The position numbers and the translations under genes are program-made. Positions 52,001 through 57,899 of a DNA stretch of 64,000 bases are shown one piece after another (position 1 is the first letter of the stretch; each line of letters begins with the position of its first letter). The DNA lies in assembly GCF_901933205.1 (NCBI RefSeq), contig NC_044571.1:76261689-76325688 (forward strand). The letters are read 5' to 3'. Origin of the DNA: Camarhynchus parvulus. Lineage: Eukaryota; Chordata; Aves; Passeriformes; Thraupidae. A model generated the notes under the pieces. It made no database searches. It was not told where the DNA came from and saw only the letters and a list, made by a program, of their open reading frames with translations.

Positions 52001-54250
52001 CCTGTGTAAACTGCATCAGCAGTCTTGCAGGCTCTTAAAATATCCAACATATTTCAGTTAGGTGAATATATGCAAACTACTCTCTACAGAATATGTTTCA
52101 ACCATCAAACTTCAGATACCTAATTAAGGTGATCTCAATTGGACTCAAGTGAGATATGTAGAAGAACCCAATAGAGTACAAGATCTTTGCTTACCCCAGT
52201 ACTCTTTAACCCACATAATGTGATGAGGTATCAAGAAACCTCATCAATTCAAGGAAACAGTATTTTTCCCATGTAGTAGTCAAAAAATGGTATTTCCACC
52301 TCCCTAAATGCATGATGTTGGCTTGAGGCATGGACTTCCCATCTCCTGCCCTGGGCACCAAAGCCCCAGCTGCCAGCACTGCTTGGTTCTTGCTCGTGCC
52401 CTGCTCTGCTGTGGGCTCCTCCAACAAACTCCATCCTGGACATCCGGGCTATAAATGGGGCTCACCCAAACCACTCGGGATGCCCATCAAGAGATGTCTT
52501 CAATTTCAGGTCAGGAATGGAGCTTGGCCTCCTTTTACTTCCAATATAGACAGAGGCCAAAAGCTTCCCAGGTTAACCATTTTGGTACTGATTTGCTATT
52601 GTACCTTCTCTTACGGTGGGTCTATGCTGCTGATTCAGCACATCTACAGCGGTAGAAAACGGTGAAAGACAGAAATGCCAACTTATGCTCTTTATTCTTT
52701 ACAAGAGAGGCCTCTAGAAATCAGAAACCTCAGGCTCAGTTACAAGATTTTACATCCAGATATGTCACTTAAGGAACACACTGGAAAAAATTATTCTGGT
52801 TTTCCATTAGTTTATAATTGTGAGCCAAATCCACTGTTATTGTACCACAGTTTACTAGATTCACAGTTGTTACTTTGCACTTCAGTCGCTGCTTTTAGAC
52901 TGTAATTATTCTCATGTCTCAAGAGTAAAATATTTTATTTATTTTATTTAGCTTCTATTCTAGAACAAATTAGTGTTTAAGCTCACTTTTCCCCTATTTG
53001 GTAAGACTTTCTCTTTTTTTAAGCTGGGGCTTAGCCTCTAACAGAACTGCTTCTTCATCAATACATAAGATATTTGGGAAAAGTGAAAGCTGTGACATAT
53101 AAGTGGAACAATAAATCAATCCTACATAACTACCTTCTTATCTAGACTGATTATTACATCGACAACAACAGAAATTCAGCCATATAGACATTTCTAGAAA
53201 TTTTTAATTTCTAAGCCTTATTTTATTTGAATTATAATATTATTGGTAAACATGAAAAAAGAAATCCTACAACATATGATTGAGTGATGGTCACACCTTT
53301 GGTGAAAAGTCCATCTGCAAACTAACCCCCATGATTTAAGATTCACCATGACAACAGTAATCTCATCAAAGTGATTTTTACCTACTTTTGGCAGAATTCC
53401 CAAAGTGTCATTGATATAATATTGCTGGGTTTATTGTAATTTGCTTACGAGACAAGTTATATTAATTTCTATCAGCATACCAAAAAGCCCAGGAATCTTT
53501 CTGTTAAACCAGAAGTCTTCATGGTGTCTTTTTTTTTTTTTTTTTTAACAGAAAAGAATCAGCCATACAGATTCTTCAAAGTTGAAGTTATAGATACAAT
53601 TTCAGGGAAATTTCAGGAGCCTCAATTTCAGAATAAGATGAAAAGGAGGAAAAAAAAGCAGAAAAGAGCATTATTAAAGTGATCTCAGTTCAGTCTTCTG
53701 GATTATAATTTATGTGAAATAGAAGCGCAATTTCATCAGTTAATAGATTAACTAGCAAACCTAGAAGCAATTAATTAATTGGCTTTCCAGTATTCCACAT
53801 ATAGCTTATAAAACTCACACTTTCATGGTACTAATATAATTCCATTGTTGCAACCAATAAACATTAGCTGTACTTGAAATACATAAAGTGGCAAACATAG
53901 AATATTGCTTTGTTCAAATATAATTGAAATACATAAAGTGGCAAACATAGAATATTGCTTTGTTCAAATATTTAACTCCTATTTGTGTCGTTTTCATCCC
54001 AGTCAAGAATTTATAGTCACAACAAGCGTGACCAGAAACCATCACAATTTCATATGAAATAAAATATAGCATGTCTTGAAGAGAACCAGTTTGTTATCAT
54101 GATTTCTATGCAAATGTGAAATTAGGTAAGAGTGTATTCAGTTCTTACATCTTGCAAATGAGATTCTTTCTTCTTGGCTGACAAATTTAAGTGCTTCTCT
54201 AAGATGGAATAATATTTCTCACTTTCCTTGTCAAACTTCTTCTTCCCATC
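9934..54250 (-). CDS. ARHGAP42: Rho GTPase-activating protein 42 (GRAF3), C-terminal 746 residues over 20 exons
   Basis: This is the partial coding span of ARHGAP42, a GRAF-family protein that bends or senses membrane through BAR and PH domains and speeds GTP hydrolysis on RhoA. In mammals it is known for restraining RhoA in vascular smooth muscle. Twenty exons (102, 111, 105, 130, 101, 110, 79, 40, 63, 75, 85, 59, 106, 160, 145, 381, 157, 63, 80 and 89 nt including stop) sum to 2241 nt, or 746 codons plus TAG. Every junction is GT-AG and the frame is continuous. Visible landmarks are the BAR helices, the PH start GYLYVQEKR, the RhoGAP arginine-finger motif GLYRIGG, the RhoGAP motif [20 protein letters not shown], and the SH3 motifs AMYSC, GWLKA and PENYV. 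The paralogues ARHGAP26, ARHGAP10 and OPHN1 fit less well: OPHN1 lacks the SH3, and the linker matches ARHGAP42. Exons 1-4 (about 128 residues including the start) are not in the window. Confidence 0.96.
10232..10311 (-). CDS. ARHGAP42: ARHGAP42 exon (probably exon 23), first half of SH3
   Basis: This exon has 80 nt (residues about 820-845, Val846 split): [20 protein letters not shown], then GAIFSN. AMYSC takes the place of the ALYDY motif, and [10 protein letters not shown] is the RT-loop/diverging-turn region of an SH3 domain. The donor is gtaaga. The next intron is only 209 bp, the shortest in this part of the gene. Confidence 0.95.
10312..16273 (-). other. ARHGAP42 intron (6.0 kb) before the SH3 exons
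   Basis: This intron has canonical GT and AG ends. It holds one degraded CR1-like fragment near 12372-12432. Open frames inside it (12608-12850, 14697-14927, 15223-15501) lack recognisable domains. Nothing else is seen. Confidence 0.85.
12372..12432 (-). mobile_element. Possible very short CR1 3' relic
   Basis: The segment ACAGAATTTCTAACATTGGA followed by AAAGACCTCTAAAATCATCTCC resembles the inverted CR1 3' terminus. Only about 60 bp are recognisable, so this could be chance. Confidence 0.4.
16274..16336 (-). CDS. ARHGAP42: ARHGAP42 exon (probably exon 22), linker before SH3
   Basis: This exon has 63 nt (residues about 799-818, Arg819 split as CG|A): [20 protein letters not shown]. It joins Val798 upstream and RQAKAMYSC downstream. 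The acceptor is ttattttcag and the donor gtaagt. It is too short to appear as an open frame, and I identified it by phase and by similarity to VAAKAQLFEN in the remembered human protein. Confidence 0.93.
16337..17441 (-). other. ARHGAP42 intron (1.1 kb)
   Basis: This is plain AT-rich intron between the two linker exons. An A-rich stretch with scattered C lies near 16930-16970. Nothing else is seen. Confidence 0.85.
17442..17598 (-). CDS. ARHGAP42: ARHGAP42 exon (probably exon 21), linker with proline motif
   Basis: This exon has 157 nt (residues about 747-797, Val798 split as GT|A). It encodes [20 protein letters not shown], then [20 protein letters not shown], then [23 protein letters not shown] is a proline-rich motif of the family. 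I placed the donor two bases after TCT, giving the consensus gtaagt and keeping phase with the next exon. The alternative gtgtaa donor would break the frame. Confidence 0.94.
17599..18633 (-). other. ARHGAP42 intron (1.0 kb)
   Basis: This is AT-rich intron with a T-run at 17701-17717. No repeat or gene is recognised. Confidence 0.85.
18634..19014 (-). CDS. ARHGAP42: ARHGAP42 exon (probably exon 20), Ser/Thr-rich linker
   Basis: This is the largest coding exon here, 381 nt (residues about 620-745, Gly746 split). It is a low-complexity serine-rich linker containing [39 protein letters not shown] and [18 protein letters not shown], and ending [14 protein letters not shown]. Many SP and SxxS motifs suggest phospho-regulation, as inference only. 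The donor is gtaatt. Read-through would meet a stop within 12 codons. Conservation with the remembered human linker is lower than in the domains. Confidence 0.95.
19015..20903 (-). other. ARHGAP42 intron (1.9 kb) with one CR1
   Basis: It contains a sense-oriented CR1 3' fragment at about 19617-19850. The rest is unassigned. Confidence 0.85.
19617..19850 (-). mobile_element. CR1 LINE 3' fragment
   Basis: Reading the plus strand gives the reverse complement of a CR1 3' end: the ATTTGGGTTA / GATCATTGAATCCAACC start, then ACTCCACCACTTCCC and CAATGCTTGACAAGCC. It is 5' truncated, as is usual for CR1, and diverged, so old. It lies in the intron in the same orientation as the gene. Confidence 0.85.
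20904..21048 (-). CDS. ARHGAP42: ARHGAP42 exon (probably exon 19), basic linker after RhoGAP
   Basis: This exon has 48 codons plus one base (residues about 571-618). It starts [20 protein letters not shown] and ends [10 protein letters not shown]. The Pro-rich and Arg-rich stretch ([13 protein letters not shown]) is the start of the disordered linker and matches ARHGAP42 rather than its paralogues. The donor is gtaagt. Confidence 0.95.
21049..22846 (-). other. ARHGAP42 intron (1.8 kb)
   Basis: No repeat or gene is recognised. Open frames at 21775-22062 (-) and 21342-21665 (+) look like chance frames. Confidence 0.85.
22847..23006 (-). CDS. ARHGAP42: ARHGAP42 exon (probably exon 18), RhoGAP core
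   Basis: This exon has 160 nt (residues about 518-570): [20 protein letters not shown], then [20 protein letters not shown], then a stretch ending EHYEK. NLMTxxNLxxxFGPTLMR is the conserved RhoGAP segment with the Asn that stabilises the arginine finger. It separates the gene from OPHN1, which as I remember has NLMTPSNMG. The donor is gtagaa, which is weak. Confidence 0.96.
23007..27214 (-). other. ARHGAP42 intron (4.2 kb) inside the RhoGAP region
   Basis: It holds a 12-bp direct repeat (26269-26280 and 26286-26297) and a pyrimidine/ATCT-rich stretch at 26825-26865. No gene or CR1 was recognised. Confidence 0.85.
26825..26865. repeat. ATCT/pyrimidine-rich simple repeat
   Basis: TCTATCTCATT-type units are repeated with variation. 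It is intronic. Confidence 0.75.
27215..27320 (-). CDS. ARHGAP42: ARHGAP42 exon (probably exon 17), RhoGAP domain
   Basis: This exon has 106 nt (residues about 483-516, Lys517 split). It encodes [20 protein letters not shown], then [14 protein letters not shown]. These are helices E-F of the RhoGAP fold. The donor is gtaatt, weak at +5. Confidence 0.95.
27321..28097 (-). other. ARHGAP42 intron (0.8 kb)
   Basis: This is unremarkable AT-rich intron. Nothing is assigned. Confidence 0.85.
28098..28156 (-). CDS. ARHGAP42: ARHGAP42 exon (probably exon 16), RhoGAP domain
   Basis: This exon has 59 nt (residues about 463-481, Lys482 split): [19 protein letters not shown]. Together with the previous exon it makes the signature YLRCLxEPLMT, in which Leu-x-Glu-Pro-Leu is diagnostic of RhoGAP. 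The donor is gtaagt. Confidence 0.95.
28157..29354 (-). other. ARHGAP42 intron (1.2 kb)
   Basis: This is unremarkable. The open frames 28265-28501 and 28612-28827 (both -) have no recognisable domain. Confidence 0.85.
29355..29439 (-). CDS. ARHGAP42: ARHGAP42 exon (probably exon 15), RhoGAP domain
   Basis: This exon has 85 nt (Ser434 split, residues about 435-461, Arg462 split). It encodes [20 protein letters not shown], then [20 protein letters not shown] is a conserved RhoGAP helix that carries the Lys contacting the GTPase. The donor is gtaagt. Confidence 0.95.
29440..30129 (-). other. ARHGAP42 intron (0.7 kb)
   Basis: It contains a perfect 10-bp inverted repeat at 29793-29816 and otherwise nothing assigned. 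Confidence 0.85.
29793..29816. repeat. Perfect 10-bp inverted repeat, 4-nt loop
   Basis: GACTTCATGG, loop TGAG, CCATGAAGTC. It is a short intronic hairpin with no recognised function. Confidence 0.85.
30130..30204 (-). CDS. ARHGAP42: ARHGAP42 exon (probably exon 14), RhoGAP arginine finger
   Basis: This exon has 75 nt (residues about 410-433). It encodes [20 protein letters not shown], then NTIF. The Arg of GLYRIGG (codon AGA at 30181-30179, residue about 417) is the arginine finger that RhoGAP domains insert into the GTPase active site. It is intact, so the product should be catalytically competent. The donor is gtaagt. Confidence 0.96.
30788..31019 (-). mobile_element. CR1 LINE 3' fragment
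   Basis: The plus strand reads ACAGAATCACTAGGCTGGGA, then CTTAAAGATCATGGAG, ACTCCACCACCTCCCCAGG and TTCCTAATATCCAACCT. This is the inverted 3' region of CR1, 5' truncated and in the same orientation as the gene. Confidence 0.88.
31530..31543. repeat. Homopolymer A14
   Basis: A run of 14 A in the intron, with no associated element. Confidence 0.9.
31978..32040 (-). CDS. ARHGAP42: ARHGAP42 exon (probably exon 13), RhoGAP start
   Basis: This exon has 63 nt (Met388 completed, then residues about 389-408, Gly409 split). It encodes [20 protein letters not shown], the first RhoGAP helix. The donor is gtgtgt, weaker than consensus. The acceptor is ttttttatag. Confidence 0.94.
32041..33443 (-). other. 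ARHGAP42 intron (1.4 kb) with antisense CR1
   Basis: About 40% of this intron is a plus-strand CR1 remnant (32745-33312) that ends about 130 bp from the donor of the 40-nt exon. Confidence 0.85.
32745..33312 (+). mobile_element. CR1 LINE fragment with reverse transcriptase C-terminal remnant
   Basis: The sequence matches the CR1 ORF2 end and start of the 3' region: CAACAAGGCCAAGTGCTGGG, an open frame with [10 protein letters not shown] and [16 protein letters not shown], then GGCTCAGGGGGGACCTCATC and GGACAAGAGGAAATGGCCTC. Relative to the usual order it has an internal deletion near 32830, and it stops before the CR1 3' terminus. The 103-codon frame (32833-33144) is a decayed remnant, not a host gene. 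It is antisense to ARHGAP42. Confidence 0.9.
33444..33483 (-). CDS. ARHGAP42: ARHGAP42 40-nt small exon (probably exon 12), PH-RhoGAP junction
   Basis: This exon has only 13 codons plus one base (residues about 375-387): [13 protein letters not shown]. The Tyr (codon TAC at 33480-33478) falls at residue 376 in the assumed numbering. That matches the Src-phosphorylated tyrosine I recall being reported for human ARHGAP42. The acceptor is tttttacag and the donor gtaagc. A CR1 remnant lies about 130 bp past the donor. Confidence 0.94.
33484..34347 (-). other. ARHGAP42 intron (0.9 kb)
   Basis: An AAAAC-type simple repeat (33488-33511) sits just upstream of the acceptor of the 40-nt exon. Read on the gene strand it is a TTTTG run serving as the pyrimidine-rich tract region. 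Nothing else is seen. Confidence 0.85.
33488..33511. repeat. AAAAC simple repeat
   Basis: AAAAC units on the plus strand, that is GTTTT on the gene strand, sit just upstream of the acceptor of the 40-nt exon (exon start 33483). The run may contribute to its pyrimidine tract. Confidence 0.85.
34348..34426 (-). CDS. ARHGAP42: ARHGAP42 exon (probably exon 11), PH C-terminal helix
   Basis: This exon completes Arg348 and adds 26 codons (residues about 349-374). It encodes [20 protein letters not shown] and then MDGKEP. It is the last strand and C-terminal helix of the PH domain, including the conserved Trp of the helix (KLWLEAM). Residue 349 is Pro where I remember His in human. The donor is gtaagg. 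Confidence 0.95.
34427..35191 (-). other. ARHGAP42 intron (0.8 kb)
   Basis: This is AT-rich. Nothing is assigned. Confidence 0.85.
35192..35301 (-). CDS. ARHGAP42: ARHGAP42 exon (probably exon 10), PH domain
   Basis: This exon has 36 codons plus two bases (residues about 312-347, Arg348 split). It encodes [20 protein letters not shown], then [17 protein letters not shown]. It is the middle of the PH domain. The donor GAGAG|gtttgt departs from consensus at +3, +4 and +5, but both flanking frames require this junction. Confidence 0.94.
35675..36955 (+). mobile_element. CR1 LINE, interrupted by a second CR1
   Basis: The plus-strand CR1 includes part of the reverse transcriptase region (GGCAGGAAGCAAATGTCACT; GGGAACTATAGGGCAGTCTG; ATCAACCTGATAGCCCTCTA) and runs to the 3' end (GATGGTTGGACTAGATGACC; ATCCTGTGATT). 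The reading frame is destroyed by many changes. Positions 35771-35960 are a separate minus-strand CR1 inserted inside it. Confidence 0.88.
35771..35960 (-). mobile_element. CR1 LINE 3' fragment nested in a plus-strand CR1
   Basis: The plus strand reads GTCATAGAACCATTCAGGTT, then CAATGCTTGACAACCCCTTT and CCTGAGGCCTCAT. This is an inverted CR1 3' end lying between GCAAGGAGAAGGAT and GGGAACTATAGG, which are adjacent in intact CR1. It is therefore younger than its host element. Confidence 0.85.
36961..37340 (+). mobile_element. Second CR1 LINE 3' fragment, different subfamily
   Basis: It begins GGAGATGCTGAGAGACCTGG a few bases after the end of the previous CR1 and carries the diagnostic GAGTCAGATTCTTCTTAGTG and GTGCCCAGTAGG. 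It then reads CTTGGAGATATCTAAAACCT and ends AAATGATTCTGTG. The 3' region differs from the first element, so it is a separate insertion and not a duplication. Confidence 0.85.
37584..37684 (-). CDS. ARHGAP42: ARHGAP42 exon (probably exon 9), PH domain
   Basis: This exon completes Arg278 and adds 33 codons (residues about 279-311). It encodes [20 protein letters not shown] and then [13 protein letters not shown]. This is the beta1-beta4 part of the PH domain that, with BAR, binds phosphoinositide membrane. The donor is gtgagt. Confidence 0.95.
37685..39521 (-). other. ARHGAP42 intron (1.8 kb)
   Basis: No repeat or gene is recognised. The GC content rises near 39400-39500, producing a chance plus-strand frame that runs into the exon. 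Confidence 0.85.
39522..39651 (-). CDS. ARHGAP42: ARHGAP42 exon (probably exon 8), BAR end and PH start
   Basis: This exon has 43 codons plus one base (residues about 235-277, with Arg278 split). It encodes [19 protein letters not shown], the BAR-PH linker with [17 protein letters not shown], and so enters the first PH strand. It ends in phase 1 and joins the next exon as C|GA (Arg). The donor is gtaagt. Confidence 0.96.
39652..43058 (-). other. ARHGAP42 intron (3.4 kb)
   Basis: This is unremarkable AT-rich intron with a short A/T repeat at about 41516-41532. No CR1 or gene is recognised. Confidence 0.85.
43059..43163 (-). CDS. ARHGAP42: ARHGAP42 exon (probably exon 7), BAR domain
   Basis: This exon has 35 codons, phase 0 at both ends (residues about 200-234). 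It starts [19 protein letters not shown] and ends QQLQFNLQN. The motif [15 protein letters not shown] is characteristic of the last BAR helix in GRAF and oligophrenin proteins. The donor is gtaagg. Confidence 0.96.
45511..45597. repeat. A/C-rich low-complexity tract (G/T on the gene strand)
   Basis: A-runs are broken by CC, CCC and CCCCCC. On the gene strand this gives a GU-rich transcript stretch with several G-runs. It is intronic. Confidence 0.85.
45827..45895. repeat. Imperfect tandem duplication, period 37
   Basis: GGAAAAACAGGAATG followed by a TGCCCTGTGC end occurs at 45827-45858 and again at 45864-45895, with a few mismatches between. It is intronic. Confidence 0.85.
47666..47681. repeat. 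16-bp perfect palindrome
   Basis: GCGTCCATATGGACGC reads the same on both strands. It includes two CpGs in a CpG-poor intron and could be a dimer-binding site or chance. Confidence 0.85.
47958..47977. repeat. 9-bp inverted repeat, 2-nt spacer
   Basis: CATAAGGCA, CA, TGCCTTATG. It is short and intronic. Confidence 0.8.
49591..49701 (-). CDS. ARHGAP42: ARHGAP42 exon (probably exon 6), BAR domain
   Basis: This exon has 37 codons, phase 0 at both ends (residues about 163-199). It starts [19 protein letters not shown] and ends KKKFEFVEP. It continues the long BAR helix that forms the dimer interface. The donor is gtaagt. Confidence 0.95.
53529..53546. repeat. Homopolymer T18
   Basis: This is an uninterrupted run of 18 T. 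There is no adjoining recognisable element. Confidence 0.95.
53874..53971. repeat. Perfect 48-bp tandem duplication, period 50
   Basis: Positions 53874-53921 and 53924-53971 are identical (starting TTGAAATACATAAAGTGGCA) and are separated by two bases. Lack of any divergence suggests a recent duplication, or a polymorphic or assembly-derived one. Confidence 0.95.
54149..54250 (-). CDS. ARHGAP42: ARHGAP42 exon (probably exon 5), BAR domain
   Basis: This exon has 34 codons, phase 0 at both ends (residues about 129-162). It begins [14 protein letters not shown] and ends KKKESHLQD. It is a lysine/glutamate-rich amphipathic helix of the BAR domain, which dimerises and binds curved membrane. The acceptor follows a T-rich tract (ttttttcag) and the donor is gtaaga. 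It is the most 5' exon I can find. The preceding codons, ending in GAAK in the human protein, would lie on an exon beyond the window. Confidence 0.95.
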
Positions 54251-54607
54251 CTGAAAAACAAAGCATTCTCAAGTGAAATATTTCACTAAATATCACAGCT
54301 AACTTAAATTAAAAGAAATAACAGGTGCCAAGATATGCCTCACTATTAAACCACTTTTGTTGGTTCCAGCATTTTTAGGGTTGAATTCTTAAGTGGAACT
54401 AAAGATAGTAGGAGAACTGCTTCAATTATTAAAAGCAATAGTAAGCAGGATTTTTCCCATAAATAACAAATCCATACAACAGACTTGCATGGTTTCCCAT
54501 AGTAAAGACATATGAGATTTTATGTAAGTGGTATATTTTTAAGCAGACACTTAATACAAAATAATCTTCCCCAAGTTTTTTAAGTCTACCTAACTGCCAC
54601 ACTGTTT

Positions 54608-54740
54608 TAAAAAACAAACGAACAAAAAACCCCAAAATCACAAAAAACCCCAAAATCACAAAAAACCTGAAACAAACAAACAACAAAAACCTCCAAACAC
54701 CTCACCCCCACCCAACAAGCAAAAAACCCCCAAAAAAACT
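54608..54740. repeat. A/C-rich low-complexity tract with an 18-bp unit
   Basis: It includes AAAAAACCCCAAAATCAC at 54624-54641, repeated exactly at 54642-54659 and partly after. It lies about 350 bp upstream of the first exon seen. Confidence 0.85.
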
Positions 54741-56224
54741 CTCACTGTGGAGGACACAGATGAGTATAAAATATGTGATAAAGACATAGCCCTATTCTTT
54801 GCATTTAAGACTAATACACTTATTTTCCACCCACTCCCCTAAAATACGAGGATGAGGGAAAAGCATATGTGTGGTTGCAAAATGAAATTGGTCCAAAAGT
54901 CTGTTTCCAATAATATTTCGATGTGTCTGAATATTTAAGCTTGTCTCATTTAAAAGTTATCCTGCCTTTTTCCTTTCCCACTCCTCTTTGATTTTCCCAT
55001 CATGTACAGCCAATCCTCACATTTCTACTGTAAAACTATTTTGATACATAATACAAAAGAGCTACTACTTTGAGTAAATTAAGAAACATCTTACTTTCTG
55101 CAAACAAATTCAGAATTCATACTTCAAATCTTTTAAAACCTGCTGTTCTGAAATTTAAATCTGAAATTTAGGAAAAAGATAGGTTTCTCAAAAGCTTTTC
55201 CATCCTTCAAGGAGTGTCAAATTTCAAGAAATAGGAGAACTGATTGAAGTTGATATCCCATCAGGATATTATCAATGATAAATCTATAACTTTTAGTTAA
55301 AAAATATTTATTCCCTAAAAAAAACAACTTTCTGCCAGTGATTTTTATAATCTTAGTTAAGTCCTAATGATTATTAATTTGAATATTTTGAGAAAAAAAA
55401 AAAAGCTTCAAGACAAACAGTCCTACTTACCCATGTGCAAAAGCTATTAATGATAGAAAAACTAATTATTGGACATCATGCAGTAACATCAGGTCATTTT
55501 AAGAACCGTAGTGATTCTCTCCCTGACCTCTTTCTCTCTAGAATTTTTTTATACAAAAACAAATAACTGGCTCGCATTGTAGCACCACCCTGTATTCCTT
55601 AGTCATATTATGGGAAAGTCAGGTCAGTCAGAGAAATAAGAAATAGGAGGAAGATTTTAACGACATGAATTAAAACTCATCAACCAGCTGCAACAACAAA
55701 CCACTTAATGATTAGCTCCAGTGACTAAAGCTTACAACAGTAATTATAGTGAATTGTTAAACACATCATATACTTTCTATCCTGCAAAAAGTTCAAATAT
55801 ATTTAGTATGAAAAACATGCACACTTAATATTTGCACTACTTCACAACAGAGATATCTTCAAAAGACACCAGAAGGAAAAGAAGGCACTTGACCCAACAA
55901 AAGATTAAATAACAATACAGAGTAAACACTAATGCCTTTTATATTTAATTACGGATAAGCAAATACCAGCACAAAAAGGCACAAAAGGAAAAAAAAAGTT
56001 TGTATTTTGTTTAGCAAGTGAAAAAAAGCTATAAGAATTATGTACCAGAATCTTTCCCAAACACATTCTAAAAAGAGAGAAGGCAGAAGGCCAGAGTTGC
56101 GGCAAATAACTTGTAAGTCAAGAAATCAACTTCTGTGGGGTTGAAATCATAGGTCAGTTCCACAGCCACAGTTTTAGTGCAGAATACTCAAGTGCCAGGT
56201 CTTCATGATGAAGCAAGATCAACT

Positions 56225-56280
56225 TGTGTATCTCAACAGCATGATCAAAGGTGCTGTGTATGTCAACAGCACCTTTGGTC
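56225..56280. repeat. Inverted repeat overlapping a direct repeat
   Basis: Arms 56243-56257 and 56266-56280 are 15 bp with one mismatch and an 8-nt loop. In addition the 17-mer at 56225-56241 recurs at 56255-56271 with one mismatch (period 30). Confidence 0.85.
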
Positions 56281-56554
56281 ACAAACAGAAATTCAGTTCA
56301 GTTGATCACTGAATGAAAGGTGCAGTTAGCTACAATACTGTCTTATCTTCTGAAATAATGATATGTGCTGGACTAGAAATATGAATCAGATTATTTTAAA
56401 ATCCAAGTGACAAAGCTGTCAAAGTAATAAACTTCAGGAAATACTCAAGTTAAGGGCAAACTTGATGAAATGAAAAATGTCAAGAGAACTACTTTTTAGG
56501 TGTTTTTTTCCCCATGTAATTGTGAAGTGGAAAAGGAGTCTGCCTGATTGCAAG

Positions 56555-56630
56555 ATTTAAGCCTTTGGTCACAATCTACTGAAGTTCAGAGGCAGACACC
56601 CTGTCCACTAGACCACCTACCTCAGAAGGT
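56555..56630 (-). repeat. Possible tRNA-derived SINE relic
   Basis: On the minus strand TGGTCTAGTGG (56615-56605) fits a tRNA A-box, followed by ACAGGGTGTCTGCCTCTGAA as in tRNA-like SINE heads. A convincing B-box (GWTCRANNC) is not seen, so it is not a functional tRNA gene. Confidence 0.35.
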
Positions 56631-57899
56631 AACTCGACACAGCCTTTGACAATGAGGCCTGGATGCTGATAGTGCACATTTGGACTTGATATTGTGTTTG
56701 CCTCTGCTGTCTCAGATGTCAGATCAAAGGAATGAGCCAAGAAGCCATGGGCAAAGCTCTTGCAGGATTACCTATTTCAGACTGGGATCTCCCAGCCCAG
56801 CCAGCTCTTCCTTCCTCCCGTAACAGATTTATGGTACAAACCGTAGGTATTCATCTTGCCTTGTGAACTATTTGTCTCAGAACCAAGGTGATTGATAAGT
56901 AATGAGTAACCCAAAGTCTGGTCAGCCACTTGAGCTTATATTGACACTAACATAACTTTTACTAACAAGAGCTGGAAAAGAGAGTGAAGCTGCCCAGTGA
57001 GAGTCAAAGAAAAAGATGTGACAACAGGACTTTGCCAGCTGAAATACCTACATACAGCACACCAAATCCATGTCAATGCCTAGAGGGGACTATTGATGCA
57101 TCTAATGTGGCTCCCATTGCTTTTATTTTCTGCTATGATCTATACCAAAACCTGTGAATGATGCATCACATCCTCTCTTTATACGTATAAAAGGAAAACA
57201 GAAAATTAAATTATCACATAAACAGATTAGTCCCCCCTGCCTGCCAAGAACAAGAGAAAAACAAGTTCAAATAAACTAATTTTGGTTTTAAGACATATTG
57301 TATCTCATGTGAAGCTTCATAAAAATCTCCGTGGCACTATCTATAAGGAAACAAGGAATTTGAAGGCTGTCATGGTCTTCTGCCAGCTCTCTCCCAGACT
57401 GCACCTCTATACTGCCACAGATCTTCTCAGCCTCCACAGTTTTTTATACCAGTTACGTTAAAGAGAAAACTACAAATTGGAGCTTGTCTGTCACCAGGAC
57501 AACTTCTGGCCCAAGTGCAGTGTTTTCAGAGACAGTACATCAGATCAACTTCTTCCTCCTTTTCCGGATTTTAACTTAACAAGACCTTCCTCCTTCAAAG
57601 GTAGATGTTGACAAAGTAAAAAGACTAACAGAAATAAAATGCAAGTAAAGATCTCTTGGCAATTTGGGCTGCACTAGCGTCTCTACCTGGCGATACTCCT
57701 GGGAATAAGTTTGCAGCAGGACAGTGTTTCTGGCATTGCTCTGATTACTCACACATGTTTCTGGGAAAAGTATAAAAAATACTGGCCCCAACAGGTGAGT
57801 GAGTTTCCTTTGCTTGGAAGGTCCTCCAATGTGCCAGTAAAACCCACATATTTGGATGTCCTGAAGCCTCTGAAATCTGTTTACTTAATAAAAATTAGC

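Larger units (their letters stand above)
49702..54148 (-). other. ARHGAP42 intron (4.4 kb)
   Basis: It holds a GC-richer patch at about 52310-52500 with a TATA-like motif, an 18-T run (53529-53546) and a perfect 48-bp tandem duplication (53874-53971). No exon or CR1 is recognised. Confidence 0.85.

Noticed and set aside
53874..53971. CRISPR-like repeats
   Set aside because: There are only two copies with a 2-bp spacer in a vertebrate intron. It is a simple tandem duplication.
56555..56630. Functional tRNA gene
   Set aside because: There is no B-box, no closing acceptor stem and no clear cloverleaf.
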